From positions 1-64,000 of the IMG/VR virus record IMGVR_UViG_3300024221_000009: a stretch of 64,000 nt of DNA, one strand, 5' to 3'. The notes under the pieces are model-generated. The model saw nothing but the letters and a program-made list of their open reading frames with translations. It was not told the DNA's origin and searched no databases. The stretch's first letter is position 1. Each line of letters opens with the position of its first letter. The stretch comes from a virus. Made by a program: the position numbers and the translations under genes. Positions 7,027 to 14,651 of the stretch are shown piece after piece.

Positions 7027-7260
7027 ATGAAATTATCTATGGATGATCGAGTTAATAGGATTATTAACTCTGACAAAATAGTTTATTTAGAAGACATGAC
7101 TGTACATTCAGTAAACTCTGTAGAAACCGTAGGAAAAGATCTTCTTTTTGTTAACACAGGTTCAGGTCTATTATTTCAAGACACAGATGTAATGACACTC
7201 GAGGAAGCATGTGACGCAGAAAGATTCGTAAACAAAATAAAAAAACAATGTAAAATATAA
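7027..7260 (+). CDS. Hypothetical protein
   Basis: This 77-residue protein has an N-terminal helix (SMDDRVNRIINSD), a beta-rich core (VHSVNSVETVGKDLLFVNTG) and a C-terminal helix ending KKQCKI. It sits 5 bases after one gene and 3 before the UV endonuclease, so it is probably part of that transcription unit. The function is unknown. Confidence 0.6.
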   Translation: MKLSMDDRVNRIINSDKIVYLEDMTVHSVNSVETVGKDLLFVNTGSGLLFQDTDVMTLEEACDAERFVNKIKKQCKI

Positions 7261-7263
7261 TAT

Positions 7264-8187
7264 ATGGCACAAGTAAATTTAGGGTACTGTTGTATCAATC
7301 TCACATTACAAGAAAAAGAAGGTATCAAAATCGGTAGATCTATGATCAAGCGAACGTTTCAAGCAAAAGGCATCAAATACGCTGGTGAATTAGCTGAAGC
7401 AAATGTTCGTGATATGATTGAAATTATTAAATGGAATAAAAAGAAAGGTATCAATATCTATCGTATGTCTAGTTCTATGTTCCCTTGGATGAGTGAGTAT
7501 GAGCTAACTGATTTACCTAATTGGAAAACAATCAAAAACTTATTAAAAGGCGCAGGTACTCTTGCACAATCATATAATCAAAGAGTTGGTTTTCACCCAG
7601 GTCAGTTTTGTGTATTACCAAGCCCTACTCAAAAGGTTGTTGAAACTACAATACGAGAATTAAATCAACATGCATTTATTATGGATACGATGGGACTACC
7701 TCAAAACCACACATATTCTATGAATATACATGTAGGTGGTTCATACGGCGATAAAGAATCTGCAAAGCAAAGATTTATAGATAACTTTAAAAGACTTGGT
7801 GATTCTGCAAAAGCAAGACTTGTTCTAGAAAACGATGACAAGCCAGCACAGTATTCAGTTCAAGATCTATACGAGATATATGAACAAATAGGTACTCCAA
7901 TTACTTTTGATTATCACCACCATAGATGCTATGAAGATCCAATGCCTGAAGAAGATGCTCTTCGACTTGCTTCAAAAACTTGGCCAAAAGGAATTCGACA
8001 ACTATGTCACTATTCATCATCCAAAAAGCTACATGAAGACGCTAGTGTTATTATCAGAGCACATGCTGATTATGTTTATGAAAAGATAGAAACATATAAC
8101 ATGGATCTAGATATTGAACTAGAAGTAAAAGCAAAAGAACTTGCATTAATCAAATATCAAAAAGACTACGAATTAGTCCTAAGTTAA
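7264..8187 (+). CDS. uvdE: UvdE-type UV damage endonuclease
   Basis: This 307-residue protein fits the UVDE family throughout. It begins with LGYCCINL near the N-terminus, then YRMSSSMFPWMSEY, GFHPGQFCVLPSP, NIHVGGSYGDKE, RLVLENDDK, TFDYHHHR and IRAHADYVYEKI. The His, Glu and Asp residues in these segments are the metal ligands of the TIM-barrel enzyme. UvdE nicks DNA 5' of UV photoproducts and other lesions, starting an excision repair pathway independent of UvrABC. The length is normal. In a phage it plausibly repairs UV damage in virion DNA after entry; T4 uses DenV for this. It lies in a run of small genes behind the promoter at 6553. Confidence 0.92.
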   Translation: MAQVNLGYCCINLTLQEKEGIKIGRSMIKRTFQAKGIKYAGELAEANVRDMIEIIKWNKKKGINIYRMSSSMFPWMSEYELTDLPNWKTIKNLLKGAGTLAQSYNQRVGFHPGQFCVLPSPTQKVVETTIRELNQHAFIMDTMGLPQNHTYSMNIHVGGSYGDKESAKQRFIDNFKRLGDSAKARLVLENDDKPAQYSVQDLYEIYEQIGTPITFDYHHHRCYEDPMPEEDALRLASKTWPKGIRQLCHYSSSKKLHEDASVIIRAHADYVYEKIETYNMDLDIELEVKAKELALIKYQKDYELVLS

Positions 8188-8202
8188 ATGAATATATAAC
8201 CT

Positions 8203-8742
8203 ATGAAGTTTATAAAAACATTTGAAGATTGGAACAATGTTTCACCTGAATTAAAAGCTCACATCGAAGAAGGATTAGATCTTACTAATTCATTCTTTCG
8301 TTTAGGAAGTGATGCATATTCTAAATTGTTTGAAGAAGTAAAACAATACTGGGATAAAAACAATATAATATTAAAAGGTCCTTCAGGATGGATGGCTAAA
8401 AATTTAGACGTAGGTACTTCAGCATTATATACTCCACGTGGCGGTAAAACTATTAAAGTTAAATTAGACTCTCCAGAAAGAGGAGGTAAAAAGAAATTTA
8501 TAGTATATAGAGACGGAGGAAGAAAAGATAAAGAAGGAAACATTCTTGCAAAGAAAGTAGAATGGGGAGATCCTAATCTTTCTGTAAAAAACGATGATCC
8601 TGGAAAGGCTGCTAGTTTTTGGGCAAGACATGGATGTGATAAAGCAGCTAAAATGGATCCTATGAAAGCAGGATTCTGGGCATGTTATGGGCCTACATTA
8701 TTTGGAAAACAACTTGGCTTAAAAAGTGATCAACCATGGTAG
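8203..8742 (+). CDS. Phage protein with DUF5872-like C-terminus and capsid-targeting-like N-terminus
   Basis: This 179-residue protein opens MKFIKTFEDWN, similar in style to the T4 capsid-targeting peptide and to other genes of this window. Its C-terminal third (KVEWGDPNLSVKNDDPGKAA, then SFWARHGCDKAAKMDPMKAG and FWACYG) matches a motif common in phage structural or capsid-core proteins: 'WGD-N---K--DP--R-SF-ARH-CD--KDK---GYW-C'. Two Cys and one His in this block could bind metal. It may be an internal head protein. The function is otherwise unknown. It overlaps the next gene by 7 bases. Confidence 0.6.
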   Translation: MKFIKTFEDWNNVSPELKAHIEEGLDLTNSFFRLGSDAYSKLFEEVKQYWDKNNIILKGPSGWMAKNLDVGTSALYTPRGGKTIKVKLDSPERGGKKKFIVYRDGGRKDKEGNILAKKVEWGDPNLSVKNDDPGKAASFWARHGCDKAAKMDPMKAGFWACYGPTLFGKQLGLKSDQPW

Positions 8743-9086
8743 AAAAAGATTGCAAATGTAAATCATGTAAATGTAAAGACATGACAATGGATGAAATGAT
8801 ATCTATGATAGATGATCAGACATTACCTTTTACAGAGACAATCGTTTCAGAAAATGAAATCATAAGAGAATTTAAAGAAAAATATCCAGACCACTTATAT
8901 AAATGGCACAGTGATCCTGAAGATAGACTTATTAAAGTATTAGAAGACTCCGATTGGAAATTTCAATATGACAATGAGATACCAACTCCATTACTTACAG
9001 GGATTGATATTAAAATACCGAAAGGAACAATTCATAGAATTATACCAGGTAAATCTCAACTAAAAATACTTATAAAAAAGAATTAA
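8736..9086 (+). CDS. Small cupin-like phage protein with Cys-rich N-terminus
   Basis: This 116-residue protein starts MVEKDCKCKSCKCKD, four Cys in alternating positions that could bind a metal ion. The rest follows a pattern found in small T4-like phage proteins: YKWHSDPEDRLIKVLEDSDW, FQYDNEIPTPLLTG, then IDIKIPKGTIHRIIPGKSQL. The 'IPKGTIHRII' end resembles the last strands of a cupin barrel. No catalytic function can be assigned. It overlaps its upstream neighbour by 7 bases, suggesting coupled translation. Confidence 0.6.
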   Translation: MVEKDCKCKSCKCKDMTMDEMISMIDDQTLPFTETIVSENEIIREFKEKYPDHLYKWHSDPEDRLIKVLEDSDWKFQYDNEIPTPLLTGIDIKIPKGTIHRIIPGKSQLKILIKKN

Positions 9087-9104
9087 AAATCAACAATATA
9101 ATAT

Positions 9105-9120
9105 AGATATATAATCTAAT
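9105..9120 (+). promoter_or_regulatory. Possible late promoter (AGATATATAATCTAAT)
   Basis: AGATATATAATCTAAT lies 28 bases before the start of the Glu-rich core-protein gene. It is nearly identical to the motif at 36158 and close to those at 216 and 60659. Its position upstream of putative virion genes fits a T4-like late promoter. Confidence 0.5.
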
Positions 9121-9148
9121 AATAAAAAACAATAATTTTTAACATATT

Positions 9149-9871
9149 ATGGCAAAATTAAAATCATTTGAACAGTTTTTATCTGAAATGGATAGAACTG
9201 AAGAAATTCAACAAGACGTTGTTGAATTAGGAGCTCCAGATGAAAAAGGGTCTGAAGAAGCACAAGCTAAAGCAGAAACTGTACAATCTGAAAGAGACGA
9301 AGTTAAGGAATTAACAGAAACTGAAGAAACTGATGTTAAAGAAGGTAACGCCTTTGGAGATGCAGTTAGAAAAGCTAAAGAAGCTGGTGAGAAAGAATTC
9401 GAATTCGAAGGAGAAACTTACAAAGTAGAAGAATCTGAAGAGGTTGAAGCTGAAGAGGTTGAAGAAGAAGCAACTGAAGAAGAAGCTGTTGAAGAATCTG
9501 AAGAGGTTGAAGCTGAAGAGGTTGAAGAAGAAGCAACTGAAGAAGAAGCTGTTGAAGAATCTGAAGAGGTTGAAGCTGAAGAAGAATCACACAAATCAGT
9601 ATCTGAAATGTTAACAGAAGTTTATGAGTCTTGTAAAAACGAAGCTAAAGCTTACGAAGACGATGCACATGACGAACACACTGTAGAATCTTATATGAAA
9701 GAAAACGCTGCATTAATCGCTGCGTTAGCTGCAAAATCTTTAAAAGAAATGAAAGAAGAATACGCAGTAGAAGCTTATGAAGCTGCTTGTAATTCTATGA
9801 TAGAGTCTTACACGAATAAAATGAATGAAATGAAAGAATCTGATAGCGCACATGACGCTGAAGAAGCTTAA
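9149..9871 (+). CDS. Glu-rich putative capsid-core/internal protein
   Basis: This 240-residue, extremely acidic protein opens MAKLKSFEQFLSEMD, like a T4 capsid-targeting sequence (K-x-x-E-F-x-x-E). Residues about 60-92 (DVKEGNAFGDAVRKAKEAGE, then KEFEFEGETYKVEESEEV) match a segment of the 806-residue protein at 54678. Residues about 95-146 are 21-residue tandem repeats rich in Glu/Val. The C-terminal ~90 residues are helical and Ala/Glu-rich. T4 prohead core proteins (gp22, gp67, gp68) are likewise acidic and helical, so a scaffold/core role is likely. A late-type promoter precedes it and a strong terminator follows. Confidence 0.65.
   Translation: MAKLKSFEQFLSEMDRTEEIQQDVVELGAPDEKGSEEAQAKAETVQSERDEVKELTETEETDVKEGNAFGDAVRKAKEAGEKEFEFEGETYKVEESEEVEAEEVEEEATEEEAVEESEEVEAEEVEEEATEEEAVEESEEVEAEEESHKSVSEMLTEVYESCKNEAKAYEDDAHDEHTVESYMKENAALIAALAAKSLKEMKEEYAVEAYEAACNSMIESYTNKMNEMKESDSAHDAEEA
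9431..9586 (+). repeat. 63-bp in-frame tandem repeat
   Basis: A 63-bp unit beginning GAATCTGAAGAGGTTGAAGC starts at 9431 and 9494, with a partial third copy from 9557 to about 9586. Each unit adds 21 Glu-rich residues to the capsid-core candidate. Near-identity of the copies suggests recent expansion, so copy number may vary between relatives. Confidence 0.9.
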
Positions 9872-9897
9872 TAACATATAATTTACTCTCTAATAAA

Positions 9898-9922
9898 GCC
9901 TGGATATTTCCAGGCTTTTTTT
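9898..9922 (+). terminator. Rho-independent terminator
   Basis: GCCTGGA (9898-9904) pairs with TCCAGGC (9909-9915) around a 4-base loop, followed by seven T (9916-9922). It is a classic terminator after the Glu-rich core-protein gene. Confidence 0.92.
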
Positions 9923-9941
9923 ATTTAGAAACTATTCTACG

Positions 9942-9966
9942 TTTATTGATATAATATATCAATAAA
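9942..9966 (+). promoter_or_regulatory. Perfect 10-bp dyad before dCMP deaminase
   Basis: TTTATTGATA (9942-9951) and TATCAATAAA (9957-9966) are perfect inverted repeats around TAATA. The dyad contains a -10-like GATATAATATA and ends 10 bases before the dCMP deaminase start. An operator overlapping a promoter is the simplest reading. Confidence 0.5.
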
Positions 9967-9976
9967 ACAAATAAAC

Positions 9977-10393
9977 ATGCCAAGATTACCTATTGAAATA
10001 ATTTACATGCAAAACGCATATCAGTTTGCAAAGTTAAGTTATGCTGAAAGAAGAAAGGTAGGGTGTATTATCGTAAAAGATCATCAAGTTATTTCTTTCG
10101 GATATAATGGAATGCCACATGGATTTAATAATGTGTGTGAAGATGGTAATATAACAAAACCAGCAGTCTTACATGCTGAATCAAATGCAATTATGAAAGT
10201 TGCTAAATCAACAATGAGTTGCGAAGGTGCAGAGCTATATACGACAACATGTCCTTGTTTTGGATGTGCAAAGTTAATTATACAAGCTGGTATATCAAAG
10301 GTATATTATACAGAAGATTATAGAGATATGAGCGGTGTTGAACTATTACAACAAGCTGGTATTATTGTTGAACAAGTAAATGTTTGGAATTAA
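9977..10393 (+). CDS. dCMP deaminase-like zinc deaminase
   Basis: This 138-residue protein has the cytidine/deoxycytidylate deaminase zinc site: HAE (H66, E68) and TCPCFGC (C94, C97), with the flanking GCIIVKDHQVISFGYNGMP. This is the dCMP deaminase branch, which converts dCMP to dUMP and so supplies thymidylate synthesis for phage DNA. The T4 equivalent is gene cd; this one is shorter than T4 Cd. A dyad and strong terminator upstream indicate separate transcription. Its stop overlaps the ATG of the next gene (TAATG). Confidence 0.9.
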   Translation: MPRLPIEIIYMQNAYQFAKLSYAERRKVGCIIVKDHQVISFGYNGMPHGFNNVCEDGNITKPAVLHAESNAIMKVAKSTMSCEGAELYTTTCPCFGCAKLIIQAGISKVYYTEDYRDMSGVELLQQAGIIVEQVNVWN

Positions 10394-10599
10394 TGGGATT
10401 TAATAAAAGATACGTACCAGAGGTTAAAGAATTAAAAAAGACACTATTAGAGAAAGGATCTAATTGGTTTTATAAAATATATGTAACATCACCAGATGCT
10501 CTTATAGGTCCATCTGAATCAATTGAGTTTATTGAAGAATTTCAAAAAAACAATAAAATAAACAAAACCGATTTTAGTGATATAATAATAAATTCATAA
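10393..10599 (+). CDS. Hypothetical protein, 68 residues
   Basis: I start this gene at ATG 10393, which overlaps the deaminase stop (TAATG). A TTG three codons upstream is also in frame but less likely. The product has a basic helix (RYVPEVKELKKTLLEK), an aromatic core (NWFYKIYVTSPDALIG) and an acidic/Lys C-terminus. No family is recognised. Confidence 0.6.
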   Translation: MGFNKRYVPEVKELKKTLLEKGSNWFYKIYVTSPDALIGPSESIEFIEEFQKNNKINKTDFSDIIINS

Positions 10600-10600
10600 A

Positions 10601-11101
10601 ATGGCAGAAGTGAAAGATAATATAGAAAAATACCAATGGAAAAAAGGAGAAAGCTTTGGTAAAATAGTTACAGTTGATCATAGAGATTCTAAGTTTACAT
10701 ATTTTACAGATGGTTCTCAAATTTTTAACAATGTTATTGGTGAGTTTCTAGAGAAAGTAGAAAATGATGTAATTCCATTTCCTACTGTAACCCCATCAAT
10801 CAAGATAGAAGATAAAGAGCCTGTACCTACGCAGCAAATTTCTGTAGAACAAGAACACCAACCTTCTATTATGGGTAAGATGATTACTAAAATGAGTAAG
10901 AAAAATGTAGTTAGTGTTCCTATTCAAATCAATTTAAACATTCCTACACCAGCTCTACATTCTATGTTATCTGAAAGTATGGAAGACGAGGATCTTAATG
11001 ACGAGATAATGTCAGTTGCCCTTTCTCAAATAGAATTAGATAAATTACAAGAGTACATTAAAGGAAATATTGTAGAATTCTTAAAAGAATACTACTCATA
11101 A
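10601..11101 (+). CDS. Hypothetical protein
   Basis: This 166-residue protein has a beta-rich N-terminus (KIVTVDHRDSKFTYFTDGSQ), a Pro/Glu-rich middle (VPTQQISVEQEHQPS) and a helical C-terminus (LDKLQEYIKGNIVEFLKEYY). Its start is 2 bases after the previous stop. No signal peptide or membrane segment is seen. I do not recognise it. Confidence 0.6.
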   Translation: MAEVKDNIEKYQWKKGESFGKIVTVDHRDSKFTYFTDGSQIFNNVIGEFLEKVENDVIPFPTVTPSIKIEDKEPVPTQQISVEQEHQPSIMGKMITKMSKKNVVSVPIQINLNIPTPALHSMLSESMEDEDLNDEIMSVALSQIELDKLQEYIKGNIVEFLKEYYS

Positions 11102-11110
11102 TATAAAAAG

Positions 11111-11118
11111 TATAAATA
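11111..11118 (+). promoter_or_regulatory. Exact T4-type late promoter octamer TATAAATA
   Basis: TATAAATA, identical to the T4 late consensus, occurs 29 bases before the gene at 11147. The octamer also occurs by chance inside genes of this AT-rich sequence (for example near 3955), so position rather than sequence carries the weight. Confidence 0.4.
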
Positions 11119-11146
11119 TACTATAATCAATTAAACATTTATAAAA

Positions 11147-11539
11147 ATGGCAAAAGGATCATCATACGCTAGAAAGCAAAAAAGACAACAATTTAGACAA
11201 GCAGGTTTTTTAAAAATAAAAAACATGTTCGGTAGATTTTCAGAGCAAGGAATAGCATGGTATACTAAAATGGCTGAAGACGGAAAAGAATCAGAACGTA
11301 TAAACGAAAAGAGAAGATTAGACTCAATTGAAGAGCAACTAATGTCTAAATTAAATATATTAAAAGAAACTTGGGAATCTTTCGGATATAACTCTGATGA
11401 AATTTCTAAATTAGAAGAAGCATGGACAATAACTGCAATTAAAGATAAAGATACTTATAGAGCTGATAAAAAACAGGCAAATGTATTAAGAAGAGAAGCT
11501 CAACAATCTTTAGCAGCTAGAAAAAATGCAGGAAATTAA
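11147..11539 (+). CDS. Hypothetical basic helical protein
   Basis: This 130-residue protein has a very basic N-terminus (MAKGSSYARKQKRQQFRQAG) that could bind nucleic acid, followed by charged helices (KRRLDSIEEQLMSKLNILKE; ADKKQANVLRREAQQSLAAR). It overlaps the next gene by 14 bases. The function is unknown. Confidence 0.6.
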   Translation: MAKGSSYARKQKRQQFRQAGFLKIKNMFGRFSEQGIAWYTKMAEDGKESERINEKRRLDSIEEQLMSKLNILKETWESFGYNSDEISKLEEAWTITAIKDKDTYRADKKQANVLRREAQQSLAARKNAGN

Positions 11540-11840
11540 ATTACAACTAGCAGATAATGGCGTAATTAGATCAGTGGTTGATGACAATATTAACGGTGCT
11601 GGAGAAACTTACGAATCTACTACAGTATATGAGTTTGATAGTATATCGAACAAAATTAAATTTATTGAAGAACTTTGTATAGACGTTGGTCTAGAATTAG
11701 GAAACTCTAAATCTAAAATACAGATACAAATTGATTCAGATTGGGGAGAACATTATAAAGCTTCTCCCTCTGAAATTGATTTTAAAATAAAGAATTTGGA
11801 ACTCAAAATAAAAGAGTTGCAAGAAAAGAAAAATGGATAG
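11526..11840 (+). CDS. Hypothetical protein with C-terminal coiled coil
   Basis: This 104-residue protein has an acidic alpha/beta N-terminal part and a short C-terminal coiled coil (IDFKIKNLELKIKELQEKKN). It overlaps both neighbours, by 14 and 8 bases. No family is recognised. Confidence 0.6.
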   Translation: MQEIKLQLADNGVIRSVVDDNINGAGETYESTTVYEFDSISNKIKFIEELCIDVGLELGNSKSKIQIQIDSDWGEHYKASPSEIDFKIKNLELKIKELQEKKNG

Positions 11841-12243
11841 TAATCTAAATATAGAATGTGTTTGGTATAAATCAAAGAGAGATTTCAATAAGTTCGTAAG
11901 ATCAATTGAAGATCCTCAATTAAGTATCATAGATTATTCTATAATTAAAAATAAACTTATAAAGGCAGATCCTTATAATGAGGAGCCAATAGACTCTATC
12001 ATAGGTTTAAATATTATCCAATCTTTAAAAAACGCAGTTAATCCTGAAAAGAAACCTATCACAACAGTAGTATACTCGTTTAAAAACTTAAATATAGATA
12101 CAGTTTCTAATACAAAGGATTTAATAAATTCAATAACTGAAAGAGAAATTAGCTTCGTTTTAAATGTTTTAAACATGGATCAAATACCTTCTAAAGCAAT
12201 TTTAAGCAAGTTTGATTTTGTCAAGTTTGTAGATAATGGTTAA
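11833..12243 (+). CDS. Hypothetical protein
   Basis: This 136-residue protein alternates strands and helices (IIGLNIIQSLKNAVNPEKKP; VVYSFKNLNIDTVSNTKDLI; ISFVLNVLNMDQIP). No P-loop or other clear motif is present. It overlaps both neighbours by 8 bases, so it belongs to a coupled run of four small genes just before the tail genes. Confidence 0.6.
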   Translation: MDSNLNIECVWYKSKRDFNKFVRSIEDPQLSIIDYSIIKNKLIKADPYNEEPIDSIIGLNIIQSLKNAVNPEKKPITTVVYSFKNLNIDTVSNTKDLINSITEREISFVLNVLNMDQIPSKAILSKFDFVKFVDNG

Positions 12244-12826
12244 TCATAGACTTTTTAGTAAAGGTGAATATATTCACGCTTTAATTTCAAACACAAGATA
12301 TTCAAATATAGTTTTTCCGGTAAGGGCAATTATATATGACGTTAAGTTCGATGAGACAATGCCTAAATATCAGATTAGAATAGTTAAGTTCTATGATGAC
12401 ATTAATTTTTTAAAAAGGTATTTCTTCGATATGAACTTTGATAAAAATTTCGATGGAGGTTCAACTAAATTTAGATTTAATAGAGATAAATTTAAAACTA
12501 AAGATGAACTTACTAAATATCTAGATGCGAACGCTGAAACCTATTCAATTGTAGTCGATTCAGTTATGTGTACCAAATCATATAACCAGATTTCAGAGTT
12601 ATATAATAATATTCAAGATTTTTTAATTGAAAAAGAATTAAGAGATTTATATGAAAAAGCCACAAGATCCTCTTATTCTAAAGGCCAATATTATTATGAA
12701 TCCAAAGGAGTATTTGAAGCTCATCTTAAAAAGTTTTTAGGAGATAGAGCACCTTCCAATAAAAAATACTACGATAAATTACTTTTTAGACCAACAGGAC
12801 CAGATTACGATAACTTAAAAGCATAG
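12236..12826 (+). CDS. Hypothetical protein
   Basis: This 196-residue protein begins with a beta-rich part (GEYIHALISNTRYSNIVFPV; MPKYQIRIVKFYDD) and ends in a Tyr/Lys-rich helical part (KGQYYYESKGVFEAHLKKFL). It is the last gene before the tail/baseplate block. The position would suit a tail-assembly factor, but no family is recognised. Confidence 0.6.
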   Translation: MVNHRLFSKGEYIHALISNTRYSNIVFPVRAIIYDVKFDETMPKYQIRIVKFYDDINFLKRYFFDMNFDKNFDGGSTKFRFNRDKFKTKDELTKYLDANAETYSIVVDSVMCTKSYNQISELYNNIQDFLIEKELRDLYEKATRSSYSKGQYYYESKGVFEAHLKKFLGDRAPSNKKYYDKLLFRPTGPDYDNLKA

Positions 12827-12836
12827 GAATAAATCT

Positions 12837-12854
12837 GAATATATATAATACTAG
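12837..12854 (+). promoter_or_regulatory. Possible late promoter (GAATATATATAATACTAG)
   Basis: This AT-rich element lies 23 bases before the first large tail gene. It resembles the motifs at 9105, 36158 and 60659, with TATATAATA in place of TATATAATC. It is a reasonable start point for the hub-gene operon. Confidence 0.4.
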
Positions 12855-12877
12855 TTTAAATAATATTATATAATTAC

Positions 12878-14650
12878 ATGCCAGGACTTAATATAAAAGG
12901 TGCGACTAATTCGGTTGGAAAGGGAATCAGTAAAGGAATTCAAGGTGGGATAAACTCTATTAAAAGGGCAGCCGGCTTTGACGTTGATTTAGAAAATCCT
13001 GACGGGGTTCAATCTCAACTTACTTCTAGAAATACAAATAACTCTTTAAAATCTAATCAAGAATTAGATAATAACTTAAATATCGCAGGAGTATCTGGGG
13101 ATATTACAGTTGAAAATGTAGGTACTGATGGCTCTAAATTTTATACAAATTTAGAAGAGTCAGTCACTCATACAATTCCTGACGGTTTAGACGGAAAAAC
13201 GACCGGAGGAGACATTACAATAGGTCCAAGACCATTTTCTTTATTTAGTAAATATTCTTTAGTTGATTTTAGAGGAAGTGTTTTAAACCCAGAAGGTGGT
13301 AAAGCCGGTGGTGCAAGTAAGCATTTTAATAAAATTGACCCGAGTGTATTAGCAAATCCAACTGCATCTAAAATTATACAAATGACCGAAGGAATTGCCG
13401 ATAATTATGGATATGCATATAGTTATTCTGATTTTGCATTAACACGTTATTTTGGTAAAATACCAAATAACATGATGATTACTTTAAGAAGATTTTCATT
13501 TCCATGTCCTGATGATATTATATCTCCAAAAAGTATGGGCGGTGAGAGTGTACCTCAACCGGATATTGCTCGAGCTATTACTTGGATGGGAGAATCTACT
13601 GGTAATAATCTATCAGATATTATGAAATTTTCACATGGTTTCAATTGGAAAGAAGCTGAGGCTAAAGTCCAAACACTACAATCTCAAACAAAATCGAGAT
13701 CGGGTACATTTGGAGCTAGAATCGCGGGAGACAGGTTATTATCAGCTGCAGCATCTGCAGCACAGGGTAAAGACGCTTATGAAACGGCATCAGCAGACGC
13801 AAATGCAGGGTATGATTCATTTACTAATACATATCCTAATCACGTGTTTGGCCCTATCAATGTAATTAATAAAGTTTTAATGAGAGAACAGGGTATGACA
13901 TTTAATCAAGAATTTAGTCTTAAGTTTGAATATGAGCTAAGAGATCTTGGAGGATCAAATCCTAAAATTTTAATGATGGATCAACTTGCAAACATATTGG
14001 CTCTTACATATAATAATGCTCCTTTTTGGGGTGGGGCCGTTAGATATATTGGAGATGGATCAATTACTAAACCGCTAGGTGATATTGAAAAAATAAGAAA
14101 TGGAGATTTTGGAGGTTTTATGCAGACTGTTCTTCAAGATATTACAAAGAGTGGGAGAGGAGCTAGTCTGACTCAAATGTTTGACAATGTAAAAGATGGT
14201 TTAAAAAAGAATGGAATTGGTAAAGTTTTTGGAAATTTATTAGGAGGTGGTTTAATGAAAATGTTTAATACTCCACAGGGAGGACAAGCAGTTCAGTCTC
14301 TTTTAACTGGTGATTCAACTGGACAATGGCATGTTACTATTGGTAATCCATTAAATCCTATTGCGGTTATGGGTAATATGGCATGTACTGATACTGAAGT
14401 GAATTTCGAAGGAGCTATGGGACCTAATGATTTCCCGGAAAGAATGGTAGTAATTGTTAAATTAAAACCAGCAAGACCAAGAGATAAAGCTGAAATTGAA
14501 TCAATGTTTAACCTGGGTCGTGGTAGATTCTACATACAACCATCAGACTCAGTAGATATTAATGCAGTAACAGATGTAGATGCTTATGGTAAAACCAAAG
14601 GCAAAAACTCGAATATTGTTAAAGAATTGAGAAAATTAGCAAACGGATAA
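12878..14650 (+). CDS. Tail/baseplate structural protein
   Basis: This 590-residue protein has a Gly/Ser/Asn-rich N-terminal region (about 1-75), a central domain (FSFPCPDDIISPKSMGGE) and a long C-terminal domain. Its end (QWHVTIGNPLNPIAVMGNMA, then GPNDFPERMVVIVKLKPARP and RDKAEIESMFNLGRGRFY) resembles tail-tube-fold proteins of contractile-tail phages. The position just before LysM-like, gp27-like and gp5-like genes makes it a baseplate hub or tube-initiator component, comparable in role to T4 gp48/gp54. That assignment is positional rather than by clear homology. It ends 1 base before the next start. Confidence 0.6.
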   Translation: MPGLNIKGATNSVGKGISKGIQGGINSIKRAAGFDVDLENPDGVQSQLTSRNTNNSLKSNQELDNNLNIAGVSGDITVENVGTDGSKFYTNLEESVTHTIPDGLDGKTTGGDITIGPRPFSLFSKYSLVDFRGSVLNPEGGKAGGASKHFNKIDPSVLANPTASKIIQMTEGIADNYGYAYSYSDFALTRYFGKIPNNMMITLRRFSFPCPDDIISPKSMGGESVPQPDIARAITWMGESTGNNLSDIMKFSHGFNWKEAEAKVQTLQSQTKSRSGTFGARIAGDRLLSAAASAAQGKDAYETASADANAGYDSFTNTYPNHVFGPINVINKVLMREQGMTFNQEFSLKFEYELRDLGGSNPKILMMDQLANILALTYNNAPFWGGAVRYIGDGSITKPLGDIEKIRNGDFGGFMQTVLQDITKSGRGASLTQMFDNVKDGLKKNGIGKVFGNLLGGGLMKMFNTPQGGQAVQSLLTGDSTGQWHVTIGNPLNPIAVMGNMACTDTEVNFEGAMGPNDFPERMVVIVKLKPARPRDKAEIESMFNLGRGRFYIQPSDSVDINAVTDVDAYGKTKGKNSNIVKELRKLANG

Positions 14651-14651
14651 T

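Noticed and set aside
9375-9590. Open frames on the - strand, such as this Leu/Gln-rich one
   Set aside because: It is the complement of the 63-bp Glu repeat. The other - strand frames also lie inside + strand genes, with no promoter or leader of their own and low-complexity translations.
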